Made by a program: the position numbers and the translations under genes | Notes under the pieces: generated by a model | Seen by the model: only the letters and a program-made list of their open reading frames with translations | What the model was told of the DNA's origin: nothing | The model's database searches: none | NCBI GenBank assembly: GCA_945861865.1 | Contig: CAMAWN010000006.1 | Location: 1 to 64,000, forward strand | Source of the DNA: Candidatus Kuenenia stuttgartensis | Lineage (GTDB): Bacteria > Planctomycetota > Planctomycetia > Planctomycetales > Planctomycetaceae | Direction of reading: 5' to 3' | DNA length: 64,000 bases | Shown here: one piece after another, positions 55,731 to 63,591 of the stretch | How the letters are laid out: every line of letters begins with the position of its first letter | How positions within the stretch are numbered: position 1 is the first letter of the stretch

Positions 55731-56065
55731 CCTCAAGCCCGAGTCGCACGTCTGGCAGACATACCCGTCTGGTGTGATGACCTCCTCGTTGAGTCGGACT
55801 TCGTTTCCACAGGCGCAGGCCACCAACCACTCACAGTTGGTTGAGCGTGATAACGCCGATTCGAGCGGATTATCGACGTGTTTCGGCGTGCCCGTGATCA
55901 CCACCTGTCTGCGGTTTGAGTGCGACATGATCTCCATCAACACGGGAAGACTGCCCGGGGCCAAGTCCTGGTATTCATCAAGCAGGAGCATGTCGGCACT
56001 GATGCCGCACGCCGCGTCGGCCGAATGGAAGGCCGATCGAATGAATAACTCAATCTGCCTCGCTG
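55731..56065 (-). pseudogene. Fragment of a GpA-type phage terminase large subunit
   Basis: On the minus strand from about 56065, the sequence reads FIRSAFHSADAACGISADML, then LLDEYQDLAPGSLPVLMEIM, VVITGTPKHVDNPLESALSR and a zinc-ribbon-like LVACACGNEVRL with CQTCDSGL. This is the Walker B to C-terminal region of a GpA-family terminase. The ATPase N-terminus and nuclease domain are missing. It records a lost prophage at this tRNA. Confidence 0.7.
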
Positions 56066-56122
56066 GCGCTAGAGGTCCGTGGGATGCGTATCACAACAAC
56101 TGGTACGGAAATCGGGAGGGTG

Positions 56123-56392
56123 TCAATCGCGTCGGAATTCGCTGGTCGGCGGAGACTCACGCCCGGACTTCCGCAGAGCTTCCAGTTCAACGCTCCCAGA
56201 GGCACTGACCTCGCGTTGCACGGTCCCGTACGCCACTCCGAGAATTTTCGCGACCGGCTCGCGTTTTGTACCACAGTGCGGCAACCACAAGGCCCGCCGT
56301 CTGCGTCGCACACACGCACACGGATGCGACTCACGCTCGTCCAACACGATCCGCTGCTCGTCGGTGGTCAACTCGATTCGTAACCAGGACAT
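56123..56392 (-). pseudogene. N-terminal fragment of an IS630-type transposase
   Basis: The ATG at 56392 starts MSWLRIELTTDEQRIVLDER, and the helix-turn-helix EPVAKILGVAYGTVQREVSA follows. This is the wHTH region of IS630-like transposases. The frame then degrades (VELEALRKSGRE) and no DDE core follows. No gene is seen in 56393-56486. Confidence 0.65.
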
Positions 56393-56486
56393 GCTCCGAC
56401 TTCTTGCCGGTGTGCCAAAACGCCAGCGGACATTCTGACACCCATCCGCTGTGTCGCGGAAACTCACAAACAGGGAAACATCTCAT

Positions 56487-58187
56487 TCAGCGACGCGAGT
56501 GGTAGAGTTCCAACCGCGTCGGCAGCGAGACGGTGAACGTGCTCCCTTTGCCGAACTCGCTGACCAGCGTGACCTCGCCGCCGAGCAGTTTGCAGAGTTC
56601 CTTCACGATCGACAGGCCCAGGCCAGTCCCTTCGAACTCCCGCGTGAGCGCGTCCTCTTGCCCCGGCTGCTGTCGGCCTTGGCGGAATTTCTCGAAGATG
56701 CGTTCCTGCTCTTCGAGCGGAATGCCGATGCCGGTGTCTTCGATCTCGATGAGGAATTGCTGTTCGTCGCGCAGGCCGGCACGGACTCGCACACGGCCAC
56801 CCTCCGGGGTGAACTTGATCGCGTTCGACAACAGATTGCTGAGGATTTGCTGCAACTTGCCGACGTCTTGGAACTGCATCGGGACTCCGGGTTCGACAAA
56901 CCAGGACAGGTCGATGTTCTTCTTTTCGGCTTGCGGAGCCATCGCTCCGGTTTGTCGTTCGATCAGGTCGTTCAGCGAGAACTCGACGAGATGCAATTCC
57001 ATCTTGCCACTTTCGATCTTCGCCAGATCGAGTACATCGTTGATCAGCGACAGCAACGAGCGTCCGGCGATCTGAATGTTTCCAACGTACCGCCGCTGCT
57101 TGTCCGACAAGTTGTCCGCCGTGTTGAGGACGTCGCTGAAACCGAGAATGCTGTTGAGCGGCGTGCGCAGCTCATGGCTCATCGTGGCCAGAAACTCGTT
57201 CTTGATGTTGTTGAGTTCGTACAGCCGCAAGTTCACGCGAGCCAGTTCATCGACCTTGCCGTCGAGGTCCGAGTTGACGCTGCGCAGCTCTTCCTGCACG
57301 GTGACCAGATGCCGCAGCATCCGGTTGAAGGCGTGGCTGAGTTCCTCGAATTCGTCGCCGGTGCGGATGTCGGCGCGCATGTCGAGCTTGCCGTGGGCGA
57401 TCGCGTCGCTGACTCTTTTCAAGTGCAGCACCGGTTTCGTGACGACGTAGCGGATCACCAAATAGATGGCGATGATCGACAGGACGACCTTCAGCAATTC
57501 GCCGGAGATCACGAAGGCGTTCGCGCTGTGCAACGGAGACTTCACGCGGTCGAGTGGCAGCGTGATTTTGGCGGCTCCCATGAACTCACCGACCTGCCGC
57601 GGAATCTTGTTCCCATCGGCATCGGTTCTGTTTTCGTGATGATGGCACGACAGGCACGATTCGGCGGCTTTGAGCGTGACGTAATACTGGTACTCGGGCG
57701 GATCGCCGTCGACTTCCTTGATGACGTGATCTGTCCCCCCAGCCCGCAGCAAGTCCAGCACGTCTCGCCCGCGCTGTTCGATCGGCACAAATTTCGGGTC
57801 CACACCTTGGTCCAACGGATGCGAATGCAGCAGTTCTCCCTTGAGCTCTTTCAGTTCTTCGGGCTGAACTTCAATGTCCACATTGATGAAGCTGGATTTC
57901 GTGATGTCCAGCAGCCACTCGGCCTTGCTGACCAACTCCGCGTCCGTGATCGCGCGGCGAAACGCCTCCGTGTCTTGAATCGCCTGCCAGTGAGCTTTGA
58001 GCACCACGCTGGCCGCCAACGATTTGGCGGTCGTTTGAGTCGTCCGGTCCAGCAAGCTCGATGTCTGCCAGCGGTACAGAAAAAACGTCCCGACCGCGAG
58101 CAACGTCAAGCCGGTGCCGAACAGCACCAACACCTTCAACTCAAAGTTAGCCTCGCCCAGCAGACGTTTCAGCTTGCGGTACGACAT
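56487..58187 (-). CDS. Sensor histidine kinase with DUF3365 (c-type haem) sensor
   Basis: The 566-residue product has two membrane helices (about 18-38 and 228-248) around a periplasmic DUF3365 domain that ends with the haem-c motif CLSCH (178-182). A HAMP domain (249-300), a coiled coil, the H-box FLATMSHELRTPLNSILGFS (His about 346), and N, G1 and G2 boxes (LLSNAIKFTPEGG, IEDTGIGIPLEEQE, GTGLGLSIVKEL) follow. It would sense redox state, O2, NO or a related ligand through bound haem. No response regulator is next to it. Start ATG at 58187 fits the membrane topology. Confidence 0.9.
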   Translation of the reverse strand: MSYRKLKRLLGEANFELKVLVLFGTGLTLLAVGTFFLYRWQTSSLLDRTTQTTAKSLAASVVLKAHWQAIQDTEAFRRAITDAELVSKAEWLLDITKSSFINVDIEVQPEELKELKGELLHSHPLDQGVDPKFVPIEQRGRDVLDLLRAGGTDHVIKEVDGDPPEYQYYVTLKAAESCLSCHHHENRTDADGNKIPRQVGEFMGAAKITLPLDRVKSPLHSANAFVISGELLKVVLSIIAIYLVIRYVVTKPVLHLKRVSDAIAHGKLDMRADIRTGDEFEELSHAFNRMLRHLVTVQEELRSVNSDLDGKVDELARVNLRLYELNNIKNEFLATMSHELRTPLNSILGFSDVLNTADNLSDKQRRYVGNIQIAGRSLLSLINDVLDLAKIESGKMELHLVEFSLNDLIERQTGAMAPQAEKKNIDLSWFVEPGVPMQFQDVGKLQQILSNLLSNAIKFTPEGGRVRVRAGLRDEQQFLIEIEDTGIGIPLEEQERIFEKFRQGRQQPGQEDALTREFEGTGLGLSIVKELCKLLGGEVTLVSEFGKGSTFTVSLPTRLELYHSRR

Positions 58188-58200
58188 GCGGGAGAGTGTA

Positions 58201-58254
58201 TTCGTGGCGGATGCGTCTCGCATCCGTCCCGACGCGAGACGCGTCGGCCACGAG
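58201..58254. repeat. Gene-junction palindrome, family D (copy 2)
   Basis: Arms 58201-58221 and 58234-58254 match at 18 of 21 positions. The left arm folds as GGATGCG / CGCATCC, the right as CGACGCG / CGCGTCG, each around a 3-nt loop. It lies between the mutM stop and the kinase start. Compare 5336-5388. Confidence 0.88.
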
Positions 58255-58262
58255 CACCGGCC

Positions 58263-59111
58263 TCACCGTTGGCAGCGCCGACAGAAAAACGTCGATCGCT
58301 GAGCCTGTATGATGCGGACGACGCAGCCCCGTTCGCAGGTCGGACAGATCTCGGCCTCGCGGTCATAGACGCGATGAGCATTCTGATAGCCGCCGCTTTG
58401 ATTGAGTGCGTTGCGATACGTGCCGTCTCCGAGCGTTGATCCCTCGTGCTGGATGGCATCGAGCAGGATGCGCAGAGTCGCCGCGTGCAGTCGGCGGACT
58501 TGCTGGCGAGTCACCTTCGACGCCGGCCGCAACGGCGAAATGCGAGCCTCGTGCAGAATCTCGCTCGCGTACAAGTTGCCGATGCCAGCCACCAGTTTTT
58601 GATCCAACAACGCGACCTTGATCGGCCGATCCGTTCGCTGACAGACTCCGTGCCAGTCCGAAGCCATCATCAGCAGCGCGTCTTTGCCCAGCGCATCGCT
58701 TCCCAACCGCCGAGCGAGTTCATCGGGATCGCACAGACGGACGACCCCCAAACCGCGGCGATCCCAAAACCAAACGGACGTCGTTTGTCGTGCTCGGCCA
58801 CCGTTGGCGATCTGCCATTCGAGTCGCAGGTGCTCGCGATCGGGTGGGTCGGCAATCAGCATCAGCCCGGTCATGCGCGGTTCGATCACGAACGAATCGC
58901 GGCTCGACAGGTCAATCACGACTCGCTTAGCCACACGCCGCACGGCCGTGACCGTCTGGCCTTTGACTCGCCGAGCCATCTCGCCGAACGACGGAGACAA
59001 TGTCAGCGGCCGACAATCGCACGGACACAGCCGTAACTCGCGAAGAGTCCGCCCGGTCATCACGTCGCGGATGCCGCGGACCATCGTTTCGACTTCGGGA
59101 AGTTCGGGCAT
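58263..59111 (-). CDS. mutM: Formamidopyrimidine-DNA glycosylase MutM/Fpg
   Basis: The 282-residue product begins with the N-terminal catalytic proline and glutamate [16 protein letters not shown], then has the helix-2-turn-helix region [20 protein letters not shown], and ends with a zinc finger (CPTCERGCV and CRRCQR). It excises oxidised purines such as 8-oxoguanine and nicks the strand. The ATG at 59111 gives the required N-terminal Pro; the open frame to 59228 is not used. Confidence 0.95.
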   Translation of the reverse strand: MPELPEVETMVRGIRDVMTGRTLRELRLCPCDCRPLTLSPSFGEMARRVKGQTVTAVRRVAKRVVIDLSSRDSFVIEPRMTGLMLIADPPDREHLRLEWQIANGGRARQTTSVWFWDRRGLGVVRLCDPDELARRLGSDALGKDALLMMASDWHGVCQRTDRPIKVALLDQKLVAGIGNLYASEILHEARISPLRPASKVTRQQVRRLHAATLRILLDAIQHEGSTLGDGTYRNALNQSGGYQNAHRVYDREAEICPTCERGCVVRIIQAQRSTFFCRRCQR

Positions 59112-59281
59112 GGCGGGGTAAGTTGGCAGAGGGCAGAAGACAAAAAACAGGGCAGATGTTGTGGGAACGACCAATGGCATGCAAGCACGCTGGCATCCCG
59201 CGACGGCTCCATCACCGCTAGACTTCACGTGTCATTGATTCTGCCTTCTGCCGATTGCCTTCCGCCTTCTGAAACTTCCCC

Positions 59282-60220
59282 ATGAAAATCCTGCTCGCCA
59301 ATCCGCGCGGTTTCTGTGCCGGCGTCAACATGGCCATCGAGTGTCTCGACGAGGTCATCCGCCTGTGTGGCTCGAACGTCTTCGTTTACCACGAGATCGT
59401 TCACAACAAATACGTCGTCGAGCGGTTCACTCGGCAAGGTGTCAAGTTCGTGAACTCGGTGGACGATGTGCCGCACGGCTCAATCCTGTTGTATTCGGCG
59501 CACGGCATCTCGCCGGAAATTCGCCGGCAGGCTCGCGAGCGCAATCTGAAGACGATCGACGCGACGTGTCCCCTGGTGACGAAGGTGCATCTCGAAGCGA
59601 TCAAGTACGCGAAAGAGGGCTATCACATCATCCTGATTGGCCACGAGGGGCACGACGAAGTGATCGGCACGATGGGCGAGGCTCCCGAAAGCATCACGCT
59701 GGTCGATTCGCCGGAAGAGGTGGATCGCCTGCCGTTCGCGGTGGTCGCGAAGGTCGCGTATCTGACGCAGACGACGCTGAGCATCTTCGAAGCGAACGCC
59801 GTCATCGAACGGCTGAAGCAGCGCTACCCTGGGATCGTGAGTCCGCCCAAAGAAGACATCTGCTACGCGACAACGAACCGGCAAGAGGCGGTCGATGTGC
59901 TGGCCAAAAACGCGGACGTGGTCATCGTGCTCGGCAGCCAGAACAGTTCGAACAGTCAGCGACTGCGCGAAATCGGTCAGTCAATCAGCCGCCGAGCGTA
60001 CTTAGTGGACGGAGTCCACGAATTGCCGCTCGACGAATTCGATGGCACGGAAACGGTCTTGGTCACCGCCGGAGCCAGCGCGCCGGAAGTGGTCGTCGAA
60101 GAGTGCGTCGATGTGCTCGTGAAACGATTCCAGGCAACCGTCGAACATCCGGTCGTCCGCGAAGAGCACGTCTATTTTCCGCTGCCGAAAGAACTGCGTG
60201 CGATGCAGGCGGCAACATGA
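59282..60220 (+). CDS. ispH: 4-hydroxy-3-methylbut-2-enyl diphosphate reductase IspH (LytB)
   Basis: The 312-residue product has the three conserved cysteines of the [4Fe-4S] cluster: in NPRGFCAGV near the start, in IDATCPLVTKVH, and in KEDICYATTNRQEAV, with the family stretches YSAHGIS, GHEGHDEVIGT and GSQNSSNSQRLREI. It makes IPP and DMAPP in the MEP pathway. A hairpin-plus-T-tract terminates it. Confidence 0.95.
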   Translation: MKILLANPRGFCAGVNMAIECLDEVIRLCGSNVFVYHEIVHNKYVVERFTRQGVKFVNSVDDVPHGSILLYSAHGISPEIRRQARERNLKTIDATCPLVTKVHLEAIKYAKEGYHIILIGHEGHDEVIGTMGEAPESITLVDSPEEVDRLPFAVVAKVAYLTQTTLSIFEANAVIERLKQRYPGIVSPPKEDICYATTNRQEAVDVLAKNADVVIVLGSQNSSNSQRLREIGQSISRRAYLVDGVHELPLDEFDGTETVLVTAGASAPEVVVEECVDVLVKRFQATVEHPVVREEHVYFPLPKELRAMQAAT

Positions 60221-60222
60221 GT

Positions 60223-60270
60223 AGACCGGTCACTCCGTGACCGGAACATTCGAGTCACGGAGTGATTTTT
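60223..60270 (+). terminator. Terminator/palindrome after ispH
   Basis: TCACTCCGTGAC (60230-60241) pairs with GTCACGGAGTGA (60254-60265), followed by TTTTT. The left part also forms CCGGTCAC / GTGACCGG with loop TCC. It therefore combines a short self-complementary hairpin with an inverted partner, as in the other junction elements, but with a true T-tract. Confidence 0.85.
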
Positions 60271-60299
60271 CTACTTTATTTTGCGGGTCCACATGCCGG

Positions 60300-61448
60300 C
60301 TACCGCCAGCCGCGCTGGCGAAACAGCCAACTCGCTGCGACCGTCCACGCGGCGACCAACCCCGCGAGATTGATCAGGCCAGGAGCTTTCTCCAGCGGCA
60401 AGTTTTGTTTCAGACTCAGAAACAGAAGCGGCAGGCTGTAGCTCTCGAACGACGCATCTTTGAGCGACCCGAACGCCGAGAATTTTGTGGCCAGATAGAA
60501 GATCACTCCGCCGAAGAGCATGTAGCACAGCGAGAGCACTCCGGCCGCGGCCTGCGTCCGAGCCAGCGCGGCCATCACGGTTCCGACGCTGACCAACCCG
60601 ATGCTCGCCAAGGCTGTCGTCACCCAGAACAACGGATGCGCGAATGCGACGGGGCGCAGAATGCCGATGATCACCGCGCACGCGGTCCATCCCAGCGACA
60701 AGTGGAAAATATAGCGAGACAGCAGCAGTTCCGTGGTCGAAGCCGGGGTCAGAACCAGAGCGGTCAGCGTCCCGCGTTCGCGGTCTTGGCTGGTGAACGA
60801 CACCTGCAAATGGCAACAGGTCACAAACAGTACGATGATCAGCAGGATCGTCGCGATGAATTCCTCGGTCATCAGTTCGGTAATCGAGGATTGCTTGAGC
60901 CGCTCCATGACGGCACCGCACGACGTGCCGGTGATCGGCAACGTCGTCGCGGCGAACGGAGCTGTCGAACCGAAGTGCTCAGCGGTTGCCGGCCAGAACC
61001 ACTGCAAATACGGCGCGATCACATTCGGATCGTTGCCGGGATACAGAAAGCGGAGGTTGATCTTCTGGTCGTGGGGCAGGTTTTCAATCTGCCCGTTTTG
61101 ATCCGGTTCCGGCGGGGCGGGCAGGTTGGAAACCTGCCCCACGAGTTCGATCACGCAGTCGTGTGGCGGGTAAACTCGGAAACCGCTGAGTGATTTCACT
61201 TCGGCCATCGAGACGACTCGGATGCGGGGATTGTTCGCCGCTCGTTGCCGCAGCAGGTCGGTCCACGGTGACGCTTCCGAATACACAACCCAGCAATTCA
61301 TTTGCGGTTTGGGTCCGGGGCGGCTGAGCGACAACAGGACCGCGATCGCGGTCAACAGTCCCAGCAGCAACAGCGCCGACGGATTCTTTCGCAGCCGTCG
61401 AGCTTCACGGCCCACCAGGATCGCCAGCATTCTCGGTCGTGGGATCAT
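60300..61448 (-). CDS. ABC-2 type transporter permease, with in-frame palindrome
   Basis: The 382-residue product has one N-terminal helix (ALLLLGLLTAIAVLLSLS), a long extracytoplasmic loop, and about five C-terminal helices (IATILLIIVLFVTCCHLQVS, GWTACAVIIGILRPV, FWVTTALASIGLVSV, AGVLSLCYMLFGGVIF, and AGLVAAWTVAASWLF). This is the topology of ABC-2/NatB-like exporter permeases. Residues 103-126 (VGQVSNLPAPPEPDQNGQIE plus NLPH) are a palindromic element in frame. The ATG at 61448 overlaps the ATPase stop (ATGA). It forms an exporter with the ATPase; the substrate is unknown. Confidence 0.88.
   Translation of the reverse strand: MIPRPRMLAILVGREARRLRKNPSALLLLGLLTAIAVLLSLSRPGPKPQMNCWVVYSEASPWTDLLRQRAANNPRIRVVSMAEVKSLSGFRVYPPHDCVIELVGQVSNLPAPPEPDQNGQIENLPHDQKINLRFLYPGNDPNVIAPYLQWFWPATAEHFGSTAPFAATTLPITGTSCGAVMERLKQSSITELMTEEFIATILLIIVLFVTCCHLQVSFTSQDRERGTLTALVLTPASTTELLLSRYIFHLSLGWTACAVIIGILRPVAFAHPLFWVTTALASIGLVSVGTVMAALARTQAAAGVLSLCYMLFGGVIFYLATKFSAFGSLKDASFESYSLPLLFLSLKQNLPLEKAPGLINLAGLVAAWTVAASWLFRQRGWR
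61071..61142. repeat. Family G palindrome (copy 2) exactly in frame in an ABC permease
   Basis: Arms 61071-61094 and 61119-61142 match at 22 of 24 positions. The arm at 61119 folds perfectly (GGGCAGGTT / AACCTGCCC, loop GGA). Total length is 72 bp, exactly 24 codons. Copy 1 is at 7118-7176. Confidence 0.95.
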
Positions 61449-62302
61449 GTGTAGGCCTGCCCGGTCAATTTGAGGAACACGTCTTCGAACTGAAACTCTT
61501 GCGAGTGCAACCGGACGCAAGACTCATGGCGGACGATGTCAGCCAACCGGTTTCGCTCCGGCTCGGCATCCAGATCGAGCCGTTCACGAAGGACTTCGCC
61601 CGATCGCTCGTACTGCACGGCGACTTTGCGTTCGGCGTGTCGCGTGACGAAGTTGGTCGGCGTGTCGCATTCGACCAGCTTGCCGCGGCAGAGGATCGCC
61701 ACGCGGTCGCAGATTTGCTCGACCTCCTGCATGTCGTGTGTCGTGATGAAGACCGTCGTGCCGTCGGCGACAAGTTCGCGCAACATGCGACGGACCAGTT
61801 CGGTCGAATGGGCGTCGAGGTTCGCGGTCGGTTCGTCGAGGTACAGGATGCGCGGTCGATGCAGAATCTCGCGGGCGATCAGCAGCTTGCGACGCATGCC
61901 CTTCGAGTACGCTCGCACGGGCAAGTTGGCAGCTTCGGAGAGTTCCAGTTTCGCCAGCACGCGGCCGACTTCGGACAACGGGATGCCGTACAGCCGGGCA
62001 AAGAGTTCGAGGTTTTCGCGGCCGGAGAATTCTTCGATGTGGTTTTCGGTGTCGGGGACGTAACCGAACAGCGGTTTGATGCGGTCGAACTGCTGCGGCA
62101 TGCGCAGTCCCGCGACTTCGACTCGCCCGCTCGACGGGGCGCGGCCTCCGATCAGCACGCGGATGGTCGTGGTCTTGCCGGCTCCGTTGGGGCCGAGGAA
62201 TCCGAATAACTCTCCTTTTCGGACCGACAGGCTTAACCGATCCACGGCGACGAAACGGCCGAAGCGAACGACAAGCTGATCGAGGACGATGACGTCGGAC
62301 AT
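61445..62302 (-). CDS. ABC transporter ATPase subunit
   Basis: The 285-residue product has Walker A GPNGAGKTTTIRVLIGG, Q-loop FGYVPDTENH, signature YSKGMRRKLLIAREIL, Walker B ILYLDEPTANLD and the H-loop FITTHDMQEV. A short C-terminal extension (EFQFEDVFLKLTGQ) is typical of CcmA/NatA-like exporters. Start ATG at 62302. It is coupled to the permease by an ATGA overlap. Confidence 0.95.
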   Translation of the reverse strand: MSDVIVLDQLVVRFGRFVAVDRLSLSVRKGELFGFLGPNGAGKTTTIRVLIGGRAPSSGRVEVAGLRMPQQFDRIKPLFGYVPDTENHIEEFSGRENLELFARLYGIPLSEVGRVLAKLELSEAANLPVRAYSKGMRRKLLIAREILHRPRILYLDEPTANLDAHSTELVRRMLRELVADGTTVFITTHDMQEVEQICDRVAILCRGKLVECDTPTNFVTRHAERKVAVQYERSGEVLRERLDLDAEPERNRLADIVRHESCVRLHSQEFQFEDVFLKLTGQAYT

Positions 62303-62381
62303 GTGGAATGCACTGGCGAACTTTGTGCCGGCACGAGATCGCGGATCATCACAGTAAGCGTGTGGCGGCCGAGACCCGTCG

Positions 62382-62912
62382 ATGTCGCTTTTTCTCAACG
62401 AATCGGCATTGCCGAACCGCCACATCGGAAAAATTGAGATACGTTTTCGAAGGACATCGTGGACATCGGACGCCGCCGAGGCACGCCGAGTACGCATCTT
62501 TTTTCGGACGATTGGATTGAGAACATTCCTGGCTGCTCCCAGCGTTGCTCCTTCACGCGGTGGTCGAGGACTCGAATCGCCCGCGCAAGACTTTGAAGAA
62601 CTCAGACGGACGATCCACGACAAGCTGGTCGAGAAGCTCGACCTGATGCGTCTGGGCGATCTGCAAGGGGACACGCTGCGCCGCGAGATTCGATTGGTCG
62701 GCGAGCACCTGTGTGACACCGAAAATCCGTGGCTGAACCGCTCGGAACGGAAGCGGCGGATCGAAGAAGTACTCGACAAGACGTTCGAAGAGCGTGCTCA
62801 AAAGACCGCCGTAGAGATGCTGTTTCCGCGGGTGCTCTTCATTTTCTCCGGTATTTTCGTGGTGCTGGTCGGCCCCGCGGCCGTGATGATGATGCAGAAC
62901 TTCAAGCTGTAG
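62382..62912 (+). pseudogene. CpaF-TadC deletion fusion, remnant of a tad pilus locus
   Basis: The frame encodes 176 residues. Residues 71-135 (FEELRRTIHDKLVEKLDLMR, RREIRLVGEHL, LNRSERKRRIEEVLDKTFE) match the N-terminal domain of the Tad/CpaF ATPase. Residues 136-176 (ERAQKTAVEMLFPRVLFIFS, VVLVGPAAVMMMQNFKL) match the C-terminal tail and last membrane helix of TadC. Everything between them in a tad operon is missing: the ATPase core, TadB and most of TadC. The first 70 residues have no counterpart I know and the start is uncertain. It probably no longer functions as a pilus component. Confidence 0.65.
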
Positions 62913-63054
62913 TGGCCGACGCACCTCGCCACAAGAAAAACTGCTTTGGGCGCAGACAGGATCGCGAAGGGATGATAGGTTGTTCCGCGATCCGGTCGCT
63001 GCGATTGGCGCGGGCGACACTCACCTCGTCTCGACTCCCCCAAGGAATGCTGAC

Positions 63055-63510
63055 ATGAAGACGAACTCCACGCTCCTGATTCTGGCTCTGGTGACCTCGC
63101 TGGTGCTGCCCGGTTTCGCTGCCGATGAAAAAGACAAACTCAACGGTGCCAAGTGTCTGGTCGCCGCCAAGAACCCCGCCAAGGCCGACAAATCCGTCGA
63201 ATACCGCGGCGCGAAGATTTACTTCTGCTGCGAGAATTGCCCCAAGGCCTACGAGAAGGACAAAGCCAAGTTCGCGACGAAGGCCAACCATCAGCTCGTG
63301 CTGACGGCTCAAGCCAAGCAAGAGAAATGTCCGCTCAGCGGCGAAGCCATCGACAAAGATCAAACCGTCGAGATCGCCGGCGTGAAAGTCTCCTTCTGCT
63401 GCGGCAACTGCAAAGGCAAAGCCGAGAAGGCCGAGGGCGATGCCAAACTCGAAATCGCGTTCGCCGACAAGGCGTTCGACAAGGGCTTCAAGGTCGAGAA
63501 GAAGAAGTAA
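63055..63510 (+). CDS. Secreted protein with two Cys-rich metal-binding-like motifs
   Basis: The 151-residue product has a signal peptide (MKTNSTLLILALVTSLVLPG, cleavage near FAA) and two similar modules: CLVAAKNPAKADKSVEYRGA with IYFCCENCPKAYEKDKAKF, and CPLSGEAIDKDQTVEIAGV with VSFCCGNCKGKAEKAEG. The CxxxxxG...FCCxNC pattern recalls YHS/TRASH-like metal-binding domains, here probably for copper or another thiophilic metal. The ATG at 63055 follows AAGGAATGCTGAC. It is followed by a strong terminator. Confidence 0.8.
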   Translation: MKTNSTLLILALVTSLVLPGFAADEKDKLNGAKCLVAAKNPAKADKSVEYRGAKIYFCCENCPKAYEKDKAKFATKANHQLVLTAQAKQEKCPLSGEAIDKDQTVEIAGVKVSFCCGNCKGKAEKAEGDAKLEIAFADKAFDKGFKVEKKK

Positions 63511-63537
63511 TTTTCTCCACCTGAGACCGCGAATCAC

Positions 63538-63570
63538 AAAAGCCCGGCTTGTTCGACAAGCCGGGCTTTT
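63538..63570 (+). terminator. Rho-independent terminator, possibly bidirectional
   Basis: A perfect 15-bp stem pairs AAAAGCCCGGCTTGT (63538-63552) with ACAAGCCGGGCTTTT (63556-63570) around loop TCG. Confidence 0.92.
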
Positions 63571-63591
63571 CGCTTTGCCGGAGCAACCGCC

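Noticed and set aside
533-61142. All palindromes as ordinary Rho-independent terminators
   Set aside because: Most lack a T-tract, several lie within operons or inside coding sequence, and several are placed upstream of start codons; only the copy after ispH has terminator features.
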